Assembly: GCA_046314755.1 (NCBI GenBank)
Contig: JBKDBG010000094.1
Coordinates: 1 to 14,132, forward strand
Source: UBA6183 sp046314755
Lineage (GTDB): Bacteria; Bacteroidota; Bacteroidia; UKL13-3
Length of the DNA stretch: 14,132 bases
Reading direction: 5' to 3'
Within the stretch, counting starts at the first letter, position 1; the number at the start of each line of letters is the position of its first letter. A program made the position numbers and the translations under genes. Positions 1 through 6,801 of this stretch are shown here, piece after piece. The notes beneath the pieces were generated by a model that searched no databases, had not been told where the DNA came from, and saw only the letters and a list, made by a program, of their open reading frames with translations.

Positions 1-454
1 CTCCACTACCGTTAACCTGCGATAGATCAATACCTTTTTCTTCGGCTATTTTTTTAGCAAGCGGTGAGGCTTTTAATCTGCTGTCACTGTTTTCTACAAT
101 TACCGTGGGAGTTACCGCAGGAATTGGTGCCGATGCAGTAGTTTCTGCTATTGGTGTTTCAGCGGCAGGCGCAGCTGCAGTAGGCGCTGCATTTAACAAG
201 GCTGCAATATCTTCGCCTTTTTGTCCTACAATAGCTATTACGGCATCAACAGGAACACTGCCACCTGCAGGTATGCCAATGTGCAATAAAGTGCCTTTAA
301 CATAGTTTTCTAATTCCATAGTGGCTTTGTCGGTTTCAACCTCAGCCAATATATCACCCGGTTTAATATCATCGCCCACTTGCTTTAACCACGATACAAT
401 CACACCTTCTGTCATGGTGTCGCTCATTTTGGGCATACGAATTACTTCAGCCAT
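1..454 (-). CDS. pdhC: Pyruvate dehydrogenase E2, dihydrolipoamide acetyltransferase (partial, N-terminal part)
   Basis: This is the E2 core subunit of a 2-oxo acid dehydrogenase complex, which passes the acetyl group from E1 to CoA through a swinging lipoyl arm. The window shows residues 1-151; the rest, including the catalytic domain, is off the left edge. Residues 1-80 form a lipoyl domain with the ETDKATME motif, K43 being the lipoylated lysine. Residues 88-120 are an Ala/Pro/Thr-rich flexible linker. From about residue 126 (RLKASPLAKKIAEEKGIDL) the peripheral E1/E3-binding domain begins. The ATG at 454-452 gives the usual E2 beginning MAEVIRMPKMSDTM. The sequence resembles pyruvate-type E2 more than the 2-oxoglutarate type, which is a family-based judgement because the catalytic domain is not visible. 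The partner E3 gene (11917-13314) is in the same window but separately transcribed. Confidence 0.93.
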   Translation of the reverse strand, partial: MAEVIRMPKMSDTMTEGVIVSWLKQVGDDIKPGDILAEVETDKATMELENYVKGTLLHIGIPAGGSVPVDAVIAIVGQKGEDIAALLNAAPTAAAPAAETPIAETTASAPIPAVTPTVIVENSDSRLKASPLAKKIAEEKGIDLSQVNGSG

Positions 455-505
455 AGCTAACTTTTTATAATGTTGTTGTTATGATTACTTTAATTTAAAA
501 TCAAG

Positions 506-513
506 CAAAAATA
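506..513 (-). promoter_or_regulatory. Candidate -7 box for the E2 gene
   Basis: On the minus strand the octamer TATTTTTG fits the Bacteroidetes -7 consensus TAnnTTTG. It lies 51 nt before the E2 start codon. No convincing -33 TTG element is seen at the expected distance, so this is a motif match only. The rest of the 133-nt gap to the next gene shows nothing else I can name. Confidence 0.4.
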
Positions 514-587
514 GCAATTGTATTGTTTTTTGCTAATCTGTTGACTCAAAAATGAGGGAATTATTCAATAATTGAGAATACCGTCTG

Positions 588-1556
588 TTAACTCATTCGC
601 TCCATCAAGGCCATAGCCGTTTCTTTTAGCGGTTGTGTACGATCAGGAGTTGCACTAATTTGGTTGAGTTGACTAAATGCTTCGTTCAAATAATATTGTT
701 TGAGTTGTTCGGCTTTTCCTCTTACATCATATTTGTGATACAAAGCAAGTATTCCGTTTATTTTTTCCTCTGTATTGTGATGGTTGAGCCAATTTTGCAA
801 GAGTATTTTGTCTTCATGGGAAGCAAGCTGCATGGCTTCAATCAGCAGTAAGGTTTTTTTATTTGCTGCAATATCTCCTCCAATTTTTTTTCCAACCTTT
901 TCACCTTCACCAAAACTGTCTAAGATATCATCCTGAATTTGAAAAGCGATTCCAATATTTTTTCCGAATTCATACAAATGATTGGCATCTTGTGAGGAGG
1001 CTCCACCAATTAGCGCACCTAATTTTAAGCTGCCTCCGAGTAATACGGCCGTTTTTAAGGTAATCATATGAATGTATTGGGCTTGGCTCACATCAGGCAT
1101 GGTTTCAAAATTCATGTCCCATTGTTGGCCTTCGCATACTTCTGCTGCTGTGGTATTAAATACTTCAATTAACTGTTTCAATTCTCCTTTAGGTGTGTCA
1201 CATAACAAGTTAATTGCTTTAATCATCATTAAATCGCCCGATAAGATGGCAATGGTTTCGTTCCATTTTTTATGAACGGTTGGCATACCTCTTCTAATAT
1301 CAGCTTTGTCCATAATATCATCGTGTACTAAAGTGAAATTATGAAAAACCTCAACCGCTAATGCTGCAGGTAATGCATTCTGAATAACATCATCAAATAT
1401 CTCACACCCCATTAGCACCAGCACCGGCCTTAAACGCTTACCCCCTAATGAAAGCATGTAACCAACCGGTTCGTATATTTCTTTAGGTTGCCCGTTATGT
1501 TGCATGGATGCAATTTGTTGTTCAACCAGTGCGTAAAGTTCTTGATAGGTTCTCAA
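588..1556 (-). CDS. Polyprenyl diphosphate synthase (trans-isoprenyl diphosphate synthase)
   Basis: This 322-residue cytosolic enzyme condenses isopentenyl diphosphate with an allylic diphosphate to make a longer all-trans prenyl diphosphate. The family hallmarks are all present: GGKRLRP at 38-44 (diphosphate binding), the first aspartate-rich motif DDIMD at 79-83 followed by RRG, GQQWD at 143-147, and the second aspartate-rich motif DDILD at 209-213 followed by GKKIGGDIAANKKT. The length is normal. The residue five before the first motif is aromatic (F74), which in this family tends to limit product length to about C15-C20; this is inference and does not settle the product. The start is probably TTG at 1556: an in-frame stop lies only five codons upstream and no ATG intervenes. 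It is 54 nt downstream of thyA on the same strand, so the two may be co-transcribed. Confidence 0.93.
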   Translation of the reverse strand: MRTYQELYALVEQQIASMQHNGQPKEIYEPVGYMLSLGGKRLRPVLVLMGCEIFDDVIQNALPAALAVEVFHNFTLVHDDIMDKADIRRGMPTVHKKWNETIAILSGDLMMIKAINLLCDTPKGELKQLIEVFNTTAAEVCEGQQWDMNFETMPDVSQAQYIHMITLKTAVLLGGSLKLGALIGGASSQDANHLYEFGKNIGIAFQIQDDILDSFGEGEKVGKKIGGDIAANKKTLLLIEAMQLASHEDKILLQNWLNHHNTEEKINGILALYHKYDVRGKAEQLKQYYLNEAFSQLNQISATPDRTQPLKETAMALMERMS

Positions 1557-1610
1557 TGTAAATGATGATTAGATAGTTCTAAAAAAACATTGTTAGGTAT
1601 AAAAAGTTTC

Positions 1611-2405
1611 TTATACCGCTACCGGAGCCTTGATTGCCGGATGCGGATTGTACTGCTCTATCTTAAAATCTTCAAAGTTAAAGTCGAATATACTTTTAAC
1701 TTCAGGATTGATGATGAGTTGAGGATAAGGTCGAGGGTCTCGACTCAATTGCAGTTCAACTTGTTCAAAATGATTGCTGTATATGTGTGCATCCCCAAAT
1801 GTATGAACAAAGTCGCCCACTTGAAGGTTACACACTTGGGCAATCATGTGGGTGAGTAAAGCATAAGAAGCAATATTAAACGGCACACCTAAAAACATAT
1901 CGGCACTGCGTTGATAGAGTTGACAACTTAATTTACCATCTGCCACATAAAATTGAAAAAAGGCATGACAAGGCATGAGTGCCATTTTAGGTAAATCAGC
2001 CACATTCCATGCACTAACAATCATTCTGCGTGAGTCGGGATTTTTTTTGATGGTTTCAATCACTTCACTCAATTGGTCAATGTGTTTTCCATCCGGTGAT
2101 GGCCAGCTTCTCCATTGGTAACCATAAACAGGCCCGAGGTTTCCGTCTTTATCAGCCCATTCATCCCAAATGGTTACTCCATTATCGGTTAAAAATTTGG
2201 TATTGGTTTCACCTTTAATAAACCACAACAATTCATAAATAATAGATTTTAAATGAACTTTTTTGGTGGTTACCAAAGGAAAACCTTCTTGCAGGTTAAA
2301 GCGAAGTTGCGCGCCAAATATACTTTTGGTGCCTGTTCCGGTTCTGTCACTTTTAAAAGTACCGGTTTCATATATGTGCTTTAGCAATTGTTCATATTGA
2401 TTCAT
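1611..2405 (-). CDS. thyA: Thymidylate synthase
   Basis: ThyA converts dUMP to dTMP using methylene-tetrahydrofolate as methyl donor and reductant, supplying thymidine for DNA synthesis. The ATG at 2405 gives MNQYEQLLKHI and a protein of 264 residues, the same length as the E. coli enzyme. Visible signatures are SDRTGTGT at 19-26 (phosphate-binding Arg), LLWFIKGETN at 59-68, the catalytic cysteine C146 in MPCHAFFQFYV, QRSADMFLGVPFNIASY at 165-181 and HIYSNH at 207-212. The frame is open for 19 further codons upstream to an ATG at 2462, but those residues match no ThyA and the 2405 start fits the family. No dihydrofolate reductase gene follows; the next gene on this strand is the prenyl synthase. 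Confidence 0.97.
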   Translation of the reverse strand: MNQYEQLLKHIYETGTFKSDRTGTGTKSIFGAQLRFNLQEGFPLVTTKKVHLKSIIYELLWFIKGETNTKFLTDNGVTIWDEWADKDGNLGPVYGYQWRSWPSPDGKHIDQLSEVIETIKKNPDSRRMIVSAWNVADLPKMALMPCHAFFQFYVADGKLSCQLYQRSADMFLGVPFNIASYALLTHMIAQVCNLQVGDFVHTFGDAHIYSNHFEQVELQLSRDPRPYPQLIINPEVKSIFDFNFEDFKIEQYNPHPAIKAPVAV

Positions 2406-2516
2406 ATGCCATGAATTTGTTGCAACGAATGTCGGTAAAATGGTTGGTATCGTTTTCAACATTTATTACCATGCTGAAATTGTTAACCAAGAATACTTGA
2501 TTCTGCCGAATTTATA

Positions 2517-2720
2517 CTATTCACCTGCTTTTTCCTCAAACTCCTTCATTGATGAAAATAACAGGCCACGCCCATCATCTTTAAACGAACTCATCATCCC
2601 GCTGCTTTTTAACTCATCTTCTAATGCAACTGCAAAATGATCATCCAAATCTAATTGGCGCTGCAATAGAGAGGTGCTTACGCTGTTTTCATCTAAATAA
2701 ATCTGAGTAGCATCTCTCAA
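2517..2720 (-). CDS. Short FtsK-gamma-like winged-helix protein (possible fourth operon gene or remnant)
   Basis: This short reading frame of about 67 residues resembles the gamma (winged-helix) domain at the C-terminus of FtsK/SpoIIIE translocases. That domain reads KOPS-type sequences through a helix containing a conserved STSLLQR-like segment. Here the frame has ENSVSTSLLQRQLDL followed by a helix-like stretch and a strand with GRGLLFSS, in the right order and spacing. No motor domain is attached. The start is uncertain: TTG at 2720 is the first plausible codon, ATT at 2732 is an alternative, and an in-frame stop lies at 2753-2751, so the frame cannot extend further. It begins 26 nt after the stop of the DUF2779 gene on the same strand. 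It may be a real standalone DNA-binding protein or the leftover tail of a lost gene. The family assignment is by eye. Confidence 0.5.
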   Translation of the reverse strand: MRDATQIYLDENSVSTSLLQRQLDLDDHFAVALEDELKSSGMMSSFKDDGRGLLFSSMKEFEEKAGE

Positions 2721-2746
2721 TAATTCAACAATGCTCCCATATGATT

Positions 2747-4624
2747 TTATTTAATTCCCCAGTGGTATGCGATAATCACCATCGCCATGGTATCGAGTTT
2801 GCAATATTGAAGCAACTGGTAGCGTAGTTCGTCTTTTTGTATTTCGGTTAATGTATCATCAAACCTAATTCTATGATAAGCTCTCATAGCTGCGGTTCCG
2901 CCACTAACCACTTCATCATCCCATTCACCTTCCTTTAAACCACTGGTTAAGGTATCGTATGGATCTAAGATTCCGCCTAAAAACTCATCGGGTACATAAT
3001 TTTTAAAGTGCTCCACTTCATGCAAATAAGTATGGTGACTCCAAACTGCTGGTAATACTTTTTTGATGGATGTTTTACCTTTCATATAAGGGTGGAAATA
3101 ATGTTCCTGAGTGATTTTATTCATGTCAACCAATCTGCCTTCTCTATTGTCATCACTGGTTATTTCAAACAACCAATTTCTTAGTGTCTCATCTTGTATG
3201 CCATATATTTCCATTTGATTCATGATGGTTCTTAACACTGTATTTTCATGTGTTGCCCACATTAATGGAGTTCCTGTTGTTCCTATCTGCCTCATTAATG
3301 AACGTGCAAATTCAAAATTTGGGAACTCACTTGGGTTTGGAAACATGTTGCCCGTATGAATCCATTCTGAATGAACAGGAGTGGCTCCAGGCTTTTGAAT
3401 GGTATGGCAACTCCATTGGAAGGCAATTAACTCATAAGGGCGCATTCCTTTGTGAAATGGCAAAGCTCCCGTATAGGTTTCAAAATCAATAAAGTGTAGC
3501 GGGTATTTTAAGTTATTGGCAATCGATTTCAAATCATTCGAAATCCACTCGGTATTGTTTCGGGTATTCTCAATTTGTATTAACTGGCGGGTTCCTCTTG
3601 TTCCTAATTCGCCTTTGGCGTTGTTTAGCCGTTCAAGTTCAATGTTAAAAAGATTTGTTTTTCCTTCAGCAATTAGCTCATCAAAGTATATTTCCTTGTT
3701 CTCGGTTTTTAACAAACCACCATAATACAAATCAAAAATATTGGGTTCGGTATAAGCTAAATTACCCCAGCATTCTTTGTATCCGTTTTTATCTTTATCA
3801 GGTGTATTAAACTCACAAGCCTTGCAACCCTTGTTTATCCTATAATCCTCATTGTTAATTCCTTCATTTAATATGCGAAGAAAGCTTCTTGCTCTTTGGT
3901 TGATATCATTTTGCATTTCTTCAACCGCTTCAGTTACATCTTGGTATTCCAATATACCCTCATTTGCCAAACGTGCTATGTATTCTTCCTTGTTGGGTAA
4001 TGATTCGTATTTAAAAATAACTTCAGGTTTATTAAACACGGGCTTTTGCTGGGCTAGCAATTCTTCAATCTCGTTGTCGTTATTTATATCCTTCTTTTTT
4101 ATGCTGAACCAACCCGCCAAGTCTTCGATGGCAGTACGTTTGGCTTTATCCGGCATTAATAAGGAACACTTGATTTTGTAATCAGGAAATGCCTCCTTTA
4201 ATACTGAGTATTGATATGCCACATCCTCAGTGTATTTCTTTAGTTTGGCTTTATCAGGTTGCTCATCCGTATTATGAGATTTGGCCTTAACTTCAATTAT
4301 ATGAAAGGATTTACCTTGTTTAACTAAAATATCTACCCGCACCAGCTTTTGACCCGAAACTATAGCAGGTTCAAACAATATTACATTTTCCTGTTGCAGT
4401 AAAGTTTGGGTTTGCGCAATACAATCTTGTGTATTCCCTTCTACTTCAACACCCTCAGGGAATAGCATGGTTGCCATTTTGCCAACGATATAACCACCCT
4501 GAGCCAACATCTCCATGTACTCGTTGGTATCATTTTCCGTTGGGTAATAATCCTTTTTATACACCAGCTTTTTAGGGCAGGTAGATGCTAACTGGAAATC
4601 GGATTTTGAGAGGTGTTTAGTCAT
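2747..4624 (-). CDS. DUF2779 protein: Cas4/RecB-like PD-(D/E)XK nuclease fused to a DEDDy exonuclease-like domain
   Basis: This 625-residue protein appears to have two nucleic-acid-cleaving modules. The N-terminal half looks like a Cas4/AddB-type nuclease: C16 (STCPKK), RVD at 96-98, the metal-binding EVK at 111-113, Q138-Y139, and a cysteine cluster C267-x2-C270-x14-C285. With C16 this makes four cysteines that could hold a 4Fe-4S cluster. The C-terminal half, from about residue 375, matches DUF2779, with an RNase H-fold exonuclease pattern: HFIDFET (D380, E382), WATHENTVL (E460 is a candidate metal ligand), RLVD (D500) and a final Y607-x3-D611 pair typical of DEDDy exonucleases. The gene overlaps the previous one by 4 nt (ATGA), implying translational coupling. 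Related RecB-like proteins occur in many bacteria, mostly without an assigned role. The domain reading is by motif; substrate and biological function are unknown. Confidence 0.8.
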   Translation of the reverse strand: MTKHLSKSDFQLASTCPKKLVYKKDYYPTENDTNEYMEMLAQGGYIVGKMATMLFPEGVEVEGNTQDCIAQTQTLLQQENVILFEPAIVSGQKLVRVDILVKQGKSFHIIEVKAKSHNTDEQPDKAKLKKYTEDVAYQYSVLKEAFPDYKIKCSLLMPDKAKRTAIEDLAGWFSIKKKDINNDNEIEELLAQQKPVFNKPEVIFKYESLPNKEEYIARLANEGILEYQDVTEAVEEMQNDINQRARSFLRILNEGINNEDYRINKGCKACEFNTPDKDKNGYKECWGNLAYTEPNIFDLYYGGLLKTENKEIYFDELIAEGKTNLFNIELERLNNAKGELGTRGTRQLIQIENTRNNTEWISNDLKSIANNLKYPLHFIDFETYTGALPFHKGMRPYELIAFQWSCHTIQKPGATPVHSEWIHTGNMFPNPSEFPNFEFARSLMRQIGTTGTPLMWATHENTVLRTIMNQMEIYGIQDETLRNWLFEITSDDNREGRLVDMNKITQEHYFHPYMKGKTSIKKVLPAVWSHHTYLHEVEHFKNYVPDEFLGGILDPYDTLTSGLKEGEWDDEVVSGGTAAMRAYHRIRFDDTLTEIQKDELRYQLLQYCKLDTMAMVIIAYHWGIK

Positions 4625-5949
4625 TTAATTTCTTTAAATATTTCTTGAGCTAGTTTAATCTTTTTAAATACGAATTCGTGGGGATTCTCATAGAATTGCC
4701 AGAATCTGCCATCTTCAGATTTCTGATTTATATTTATCGAAATAAACCCTTCCGATTTTTTTGGCGTACTTAATTTTATTTCAATATTTTTTAACTGTTT
4801 AAATGTATCGCTATTTTTTAATTTTTCTACAAATATGTCTTTTCGTTGGGTAATTAATTCTTTTTTATCCGAATCATCTGGCTTCTCCTTATCCGAATCT
4901 CCTGCGAGTGCAAGTTTAATTGCATTACTCTGGAATTGAAGAATAGGAGTATAAATTTTGTTATCTATAGTAATTTTATTAAAATGAAAATCAAACAATG
5001 CTGTGCCATTCGTTTCTCCAATGATGCATTTTTTGTAATCTAGTAGACCTTCATCTTCTTCCTTTATTTTAATTCTCTCAAGTAGATTACTGTAGAACCA
5101 TTTTTGTAATAATGTTTCCAACCCTAAATACTTGATGTAAGATTTAGCAGTGCCTTTATCGGTTTCACTCTCTATGTAACCACCTTTAATCGTTTTACCC
5201 TCTGTGAAAACAAATTTAAAATTACTTGGAGACTCTATGAATAATTCTGTAACTCTAGATAGGTTACCAATAGTTTTAAGATAGGATTTTACAATTGAAT
5301 GGTTCTCAACATTTGGGATGTTCTTATTCTTAAAATATTTATCCAAAACTTTATATAAATCTGAATAAGTAATATTTTTCCAATTAGAACTTTCGGGTTT
5401 CTCTTTCACTAAAGTTAAATAAACATACTTGCAACTATGATTACGATATTCAAGTTCTTCATCTTGGTGAATAATATCCTTAATCTTAATGTCCTGCTTC
5501 TTTTCCCAATTTAAAATTAGTTCTTTTTGTACTTTTATGTTTGATTTTAAATATTCGCTTTCGAAATTTTCATCTGGAAACTCGATTGATTTCCACTTTT
5601 TGTAGAGTTTTAAAGCTGTATGTAAGTCAGGTGAGGTTATATATTCATACTTATAAAGCTGATTACTATGTTGTGATGATTTTATTTTATTTTCTATGAC
5701 AACTAACCACCTATCTCCACAAGTAATCAAAATGTCAATATCATTAATTTCTACATCAACCTTGGTAGGAATTAAATCAATCTCTTCGTTTTTAATAGAC
5801 AATAGCTCATTCAGTATTGTATTTTTTTCTTCATTACTAAAAACATCACAATCGTTAGAAAATATCCATCCAATCGTTTGCGAATGCACTTTTTCAGCAT
5901 CAGCTGCGGCTATAAATTCAAAAAAACCTTTTTTAAATTGTTTTTCCAT
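4621..5949 (-). CDS. PD-(D/E)XK nuclease family protein (PDDEXK_4-like)
   Basis: This 442-residue protein has an N-terminal PD-(D/E)XK nuclease core of the PDDEXK_4 type: an early helix with HSQTIGWIF at 22-30, the metal-binding D72 in NDIDILI, the E86-N-K88 motif in VVIENKIK, and a following QLYKY at 97-101. These are the expected catalytic positions in the expected order, so it is probably an active Mg-dependent nuclease. Residues 110-442 are Lys/Glu/Asn/Ile-rich and not recognised. The gene starts 3 nt after the stop of the 131-residue gene and overlaps the DUF2779 start by 4 nt. Base composition is odd: two 60-base lines inside it (4801 and 5281) are each 23% G+C, while a line inside the E3 gene (13081) is 42%. 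This suggests recent acquisition. PDDEXK_4 genes are often found in restriction and defence neighbourhoods, but no specific partner identifies this one. Confidence 0.8.
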   Translation of the reverse strand: MEKQFKKGFFEFIAAADAEKVHSQTIGWIFSNDCDVFSNEEKNTILNELLSIKNEEIDLIPTKVDVEINDIDILITCGDRWLVVIENKIKSSQHSNQLYKYEYITSPDLHTALKLYKKWKSIEFPDENFESEYLKSNIKVQKELILNWEKKQDIKIKDIIHQDEELEYRNHSCKYVYLTLVKEKPESSNWKNITYSDLYKVLDKYFKNKNIPNVENHSIVKSYLKTIGNLSRVTELFIESPSNFKFVFTEGKTIKGGYIESETDKGTAKSYIKYLGLETLLQKWFYSNLLERIKIKEEDEGLLDYKKCIIGETNGTALFDFHFNKITIDNKIYTPILQFQSNAIKLALAGDSDKEKPDDSDKKELITQRKDIFVEKLKNSDTFKQLKNIEIKLSTPKKSEGFISININQKSEDGRFWQFYENPHEFVFKKIKLAQEIFKEIK

Positions 5950-5952
5950 ATT

Positions 5953-6348
5953 TTAAATCGTTACATCATAAAACATCCCAGAATCCAATCCATCCTTCAG
6001 GTTTTGTAAATATTCTTCTTTGCTTTCGCATTGATCTTCCCAAAAGGTGGAAACATAACACCACATCAATTCTGCCACATCTTCATGCTGTGTGGCAAGC
6101 GTATCCAAATACAATTGGTAACGTTCTTGGCAGAAATAATCTTCTTCCAACTCTTCCTCTGGCACTTGCCTTTTCTCAGTTGGAAAGCCATTAACCAAAT
6201 ACCCTTTTGATTCGCAATATTGTACAATAAGTCGCTCAGCTTCTTTCTCTATTAATTCTGAATCCTTAAAGTCATCCAGGTCATCACCTGTGGCTTTGTG
6301 TTGTTGGGATAAGGTGTGAAGTTTACTTTTTATATTATCGATGTCCAT
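5953..6348 (-). CDS. Unrecognised highly acidic 131-residue protein, first gene of the nuclease operon
   Basis: I do not recognise this family. The protein has no signal peptide or membrane segment and is probably cytosolic. By count it has 32 Asp/Glu against 12 Lys/Arg, a net charge near -20. Acidic clusters lie at 22-26 (DDLDD) and 64-70 (EEELEED), and there are three scattered cysteines and several Trp/Tyr in the second half (LMWCYVSTFWEDQC). It begins with ATG at 6348, the first gene after the repeat-rich intergenic stretch, and is followed 3 nt later by the PD-(D/E)XK nuclease. The tight spacing suggests it works with, or controls, that nuclease. A DNA-mimic or inhibitor role would fit the charge, but this is speculation. 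Confidence 0.75.
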   Translation of the reverse strand: MDIDNIKSKLHTLSQQHKATGDDLDDFKDSELIEKEAERLIVQYCESKGYLVNGFPTEKRQVPEEELEEDYFCQERYQLYLDTLATQHEDVAELMWCYVSTFWEDQCESKEEYLQNLKDGLDSGMFYDVTI

Positions 6349-6408
6349 TGGGGAAAATATTTCTCTATTTTGTTCAAGAAGGTATGTTAATTTCTAGAGG
6401 TTACAAAT

Positions 6409-6425
6409 TCAATTAACTTAATTGA
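6409..6425. promoter_or_regulatory. Dyad upstream of the nuclease operon, possible operator
   Basis: TCAATTAACTTAATTGA is a perfect inverted repeat with 8-base arms and a 1-base centre. It lies 60 nt before the first codon of the acidic gene, where a repressor would be placed. No regulator gene is in the operon apart from the small winged-helix frame, so a link is only a guess. Confidence 0.35.
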
Positions 6426-6496
6426 TGATAATAAAGACTTAAGTTCTTACATGATAAACATTTTTTATTCATGACGTAACTTATTTGTAGTAGTGG

Positions 6497-6603
6497 TTTG
6501 TGTTTGAACATTTTTAAAATTAATTATTCTTACTGATTTGTGTTTGATTTTTCAGTTGAAAAATAATGACTTGTTATTTCAACTCCGAATTTGATTTGTG
6601 TTT
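6497..6603. repeat. Three direct copies of TTTGTGTTT upstream of the operon
   Basis: TTTGTGTTT occurs at 6497-6505, 6537-6545 and 6595-6603. The second and third are preceded by GA, and the first two are followed by GA. Start-to-start spacing is 40 and 58 bases, roughly four and nearly six helical turns. The region is AT-rich, so chance recurrence is possible, but three copies within 107 bases ahead of an operon could be protein-binding sites. Confidence 0.35.
6554..6584. repeat. Inverted repeat AGTTGAAA / TTTCAACT
   Basis: The arms at 6554-6561 and 6577-6584 are perfect over 8 bases. Allowing a two-A bulge extends the pairing to AGTTGAAAAATAA with TTATTTCAACT, leaving a 7-base loop. It lies between the second and third TTTGTGTTT copies. 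No run of T follows on either side, so it is unlikely to be a simple terminator. Confidence 0.4.
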
Positions 6604-6662
6604 ATTGATATTTATCAAGACTATAACTCTTGAATAGATTGATGATAATTGAATGGAGTTCC

Positions 6663-6765
6663 TCCACCGAAGCCCGAAGTTTGGGTAAACAAATACCTAA
6701 CCAAGTAAATCTTAATTGGGTAGATAAAGCCCTTCTACGCTGAAGCTACGAAGGGCGAAGGTGGA
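6663..6765. repeat. Long GC-richer inverted repeat with nested hairpin (REP- or MITE-like)
   Basis: TCCACC-gaa-GCCC at 6663-6675 can pair with GGGC-gaa-GGTGGA at 6753-6765, leaving a symmetric GAA/GAA internal loop. Nested near the right arm is a perfect 7-base hairpin, GCCCTTC (6729-6735) with GAAGGGC (6750-6756), which competes for the same GGGC. The segment is richer in G and C than its surroundings and looks like a mobile intergenic palindrome. No second copy is present in this window. Confidence 0.4.
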
Positions 6766-6777
6766 TGGATTAATATT

Positions 6778-6801
6778 TTCCCTTTTAATCGACAAAGGGA
6801 A
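6778..6801. repeat. Hairpin TTCCCTTT / AAAGGGAA
   Basis: These are perfect 8-base arms at 6778-6785 and 6794-6801 with an 8-base loop. The hairpin abuts the left end of the larger palindrome at 6801-6898. It lacks a downstream T tract on either strand. Confidence 0.5.

Noticed and set aside
2406..2462. Extended ThyA start at 2462 adding 19 residues
   Set aside because: The start at 2405 gives exactly 264 residues with C146 in the standard place; the extra residues do not resemble the family.
2406..2760. att duplication of the tmRNA 3' end marking the far end of an island
   Set aside because: No stretch resembling the 3' end of ssrA (CAGGGTTCGAATCCCTG... or CAGCTCCA) was found between thyA and the operon, and there is no integrase gene in the window.
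2517..2760. Frameshifted continuation of the DUF2779 gene into the winged-helix frame
   Set aside because: The DUF2779 protein ends normally just after its YxxxD motif, and the winged-helix frame has its own stop at 2753-2751, before the DUF2779 stop, so a simple slip near the end would not give a long fusion.
6497..6603. Possible CRISPR array from the TTTGTGTTT repeats
   Set aside because: The repeated unit is only 9 bases, spacing is unequal (40 and 58) and no cas1/cas2 is nearby; the Cas4-like domain alone is not evidence of CRISPR.
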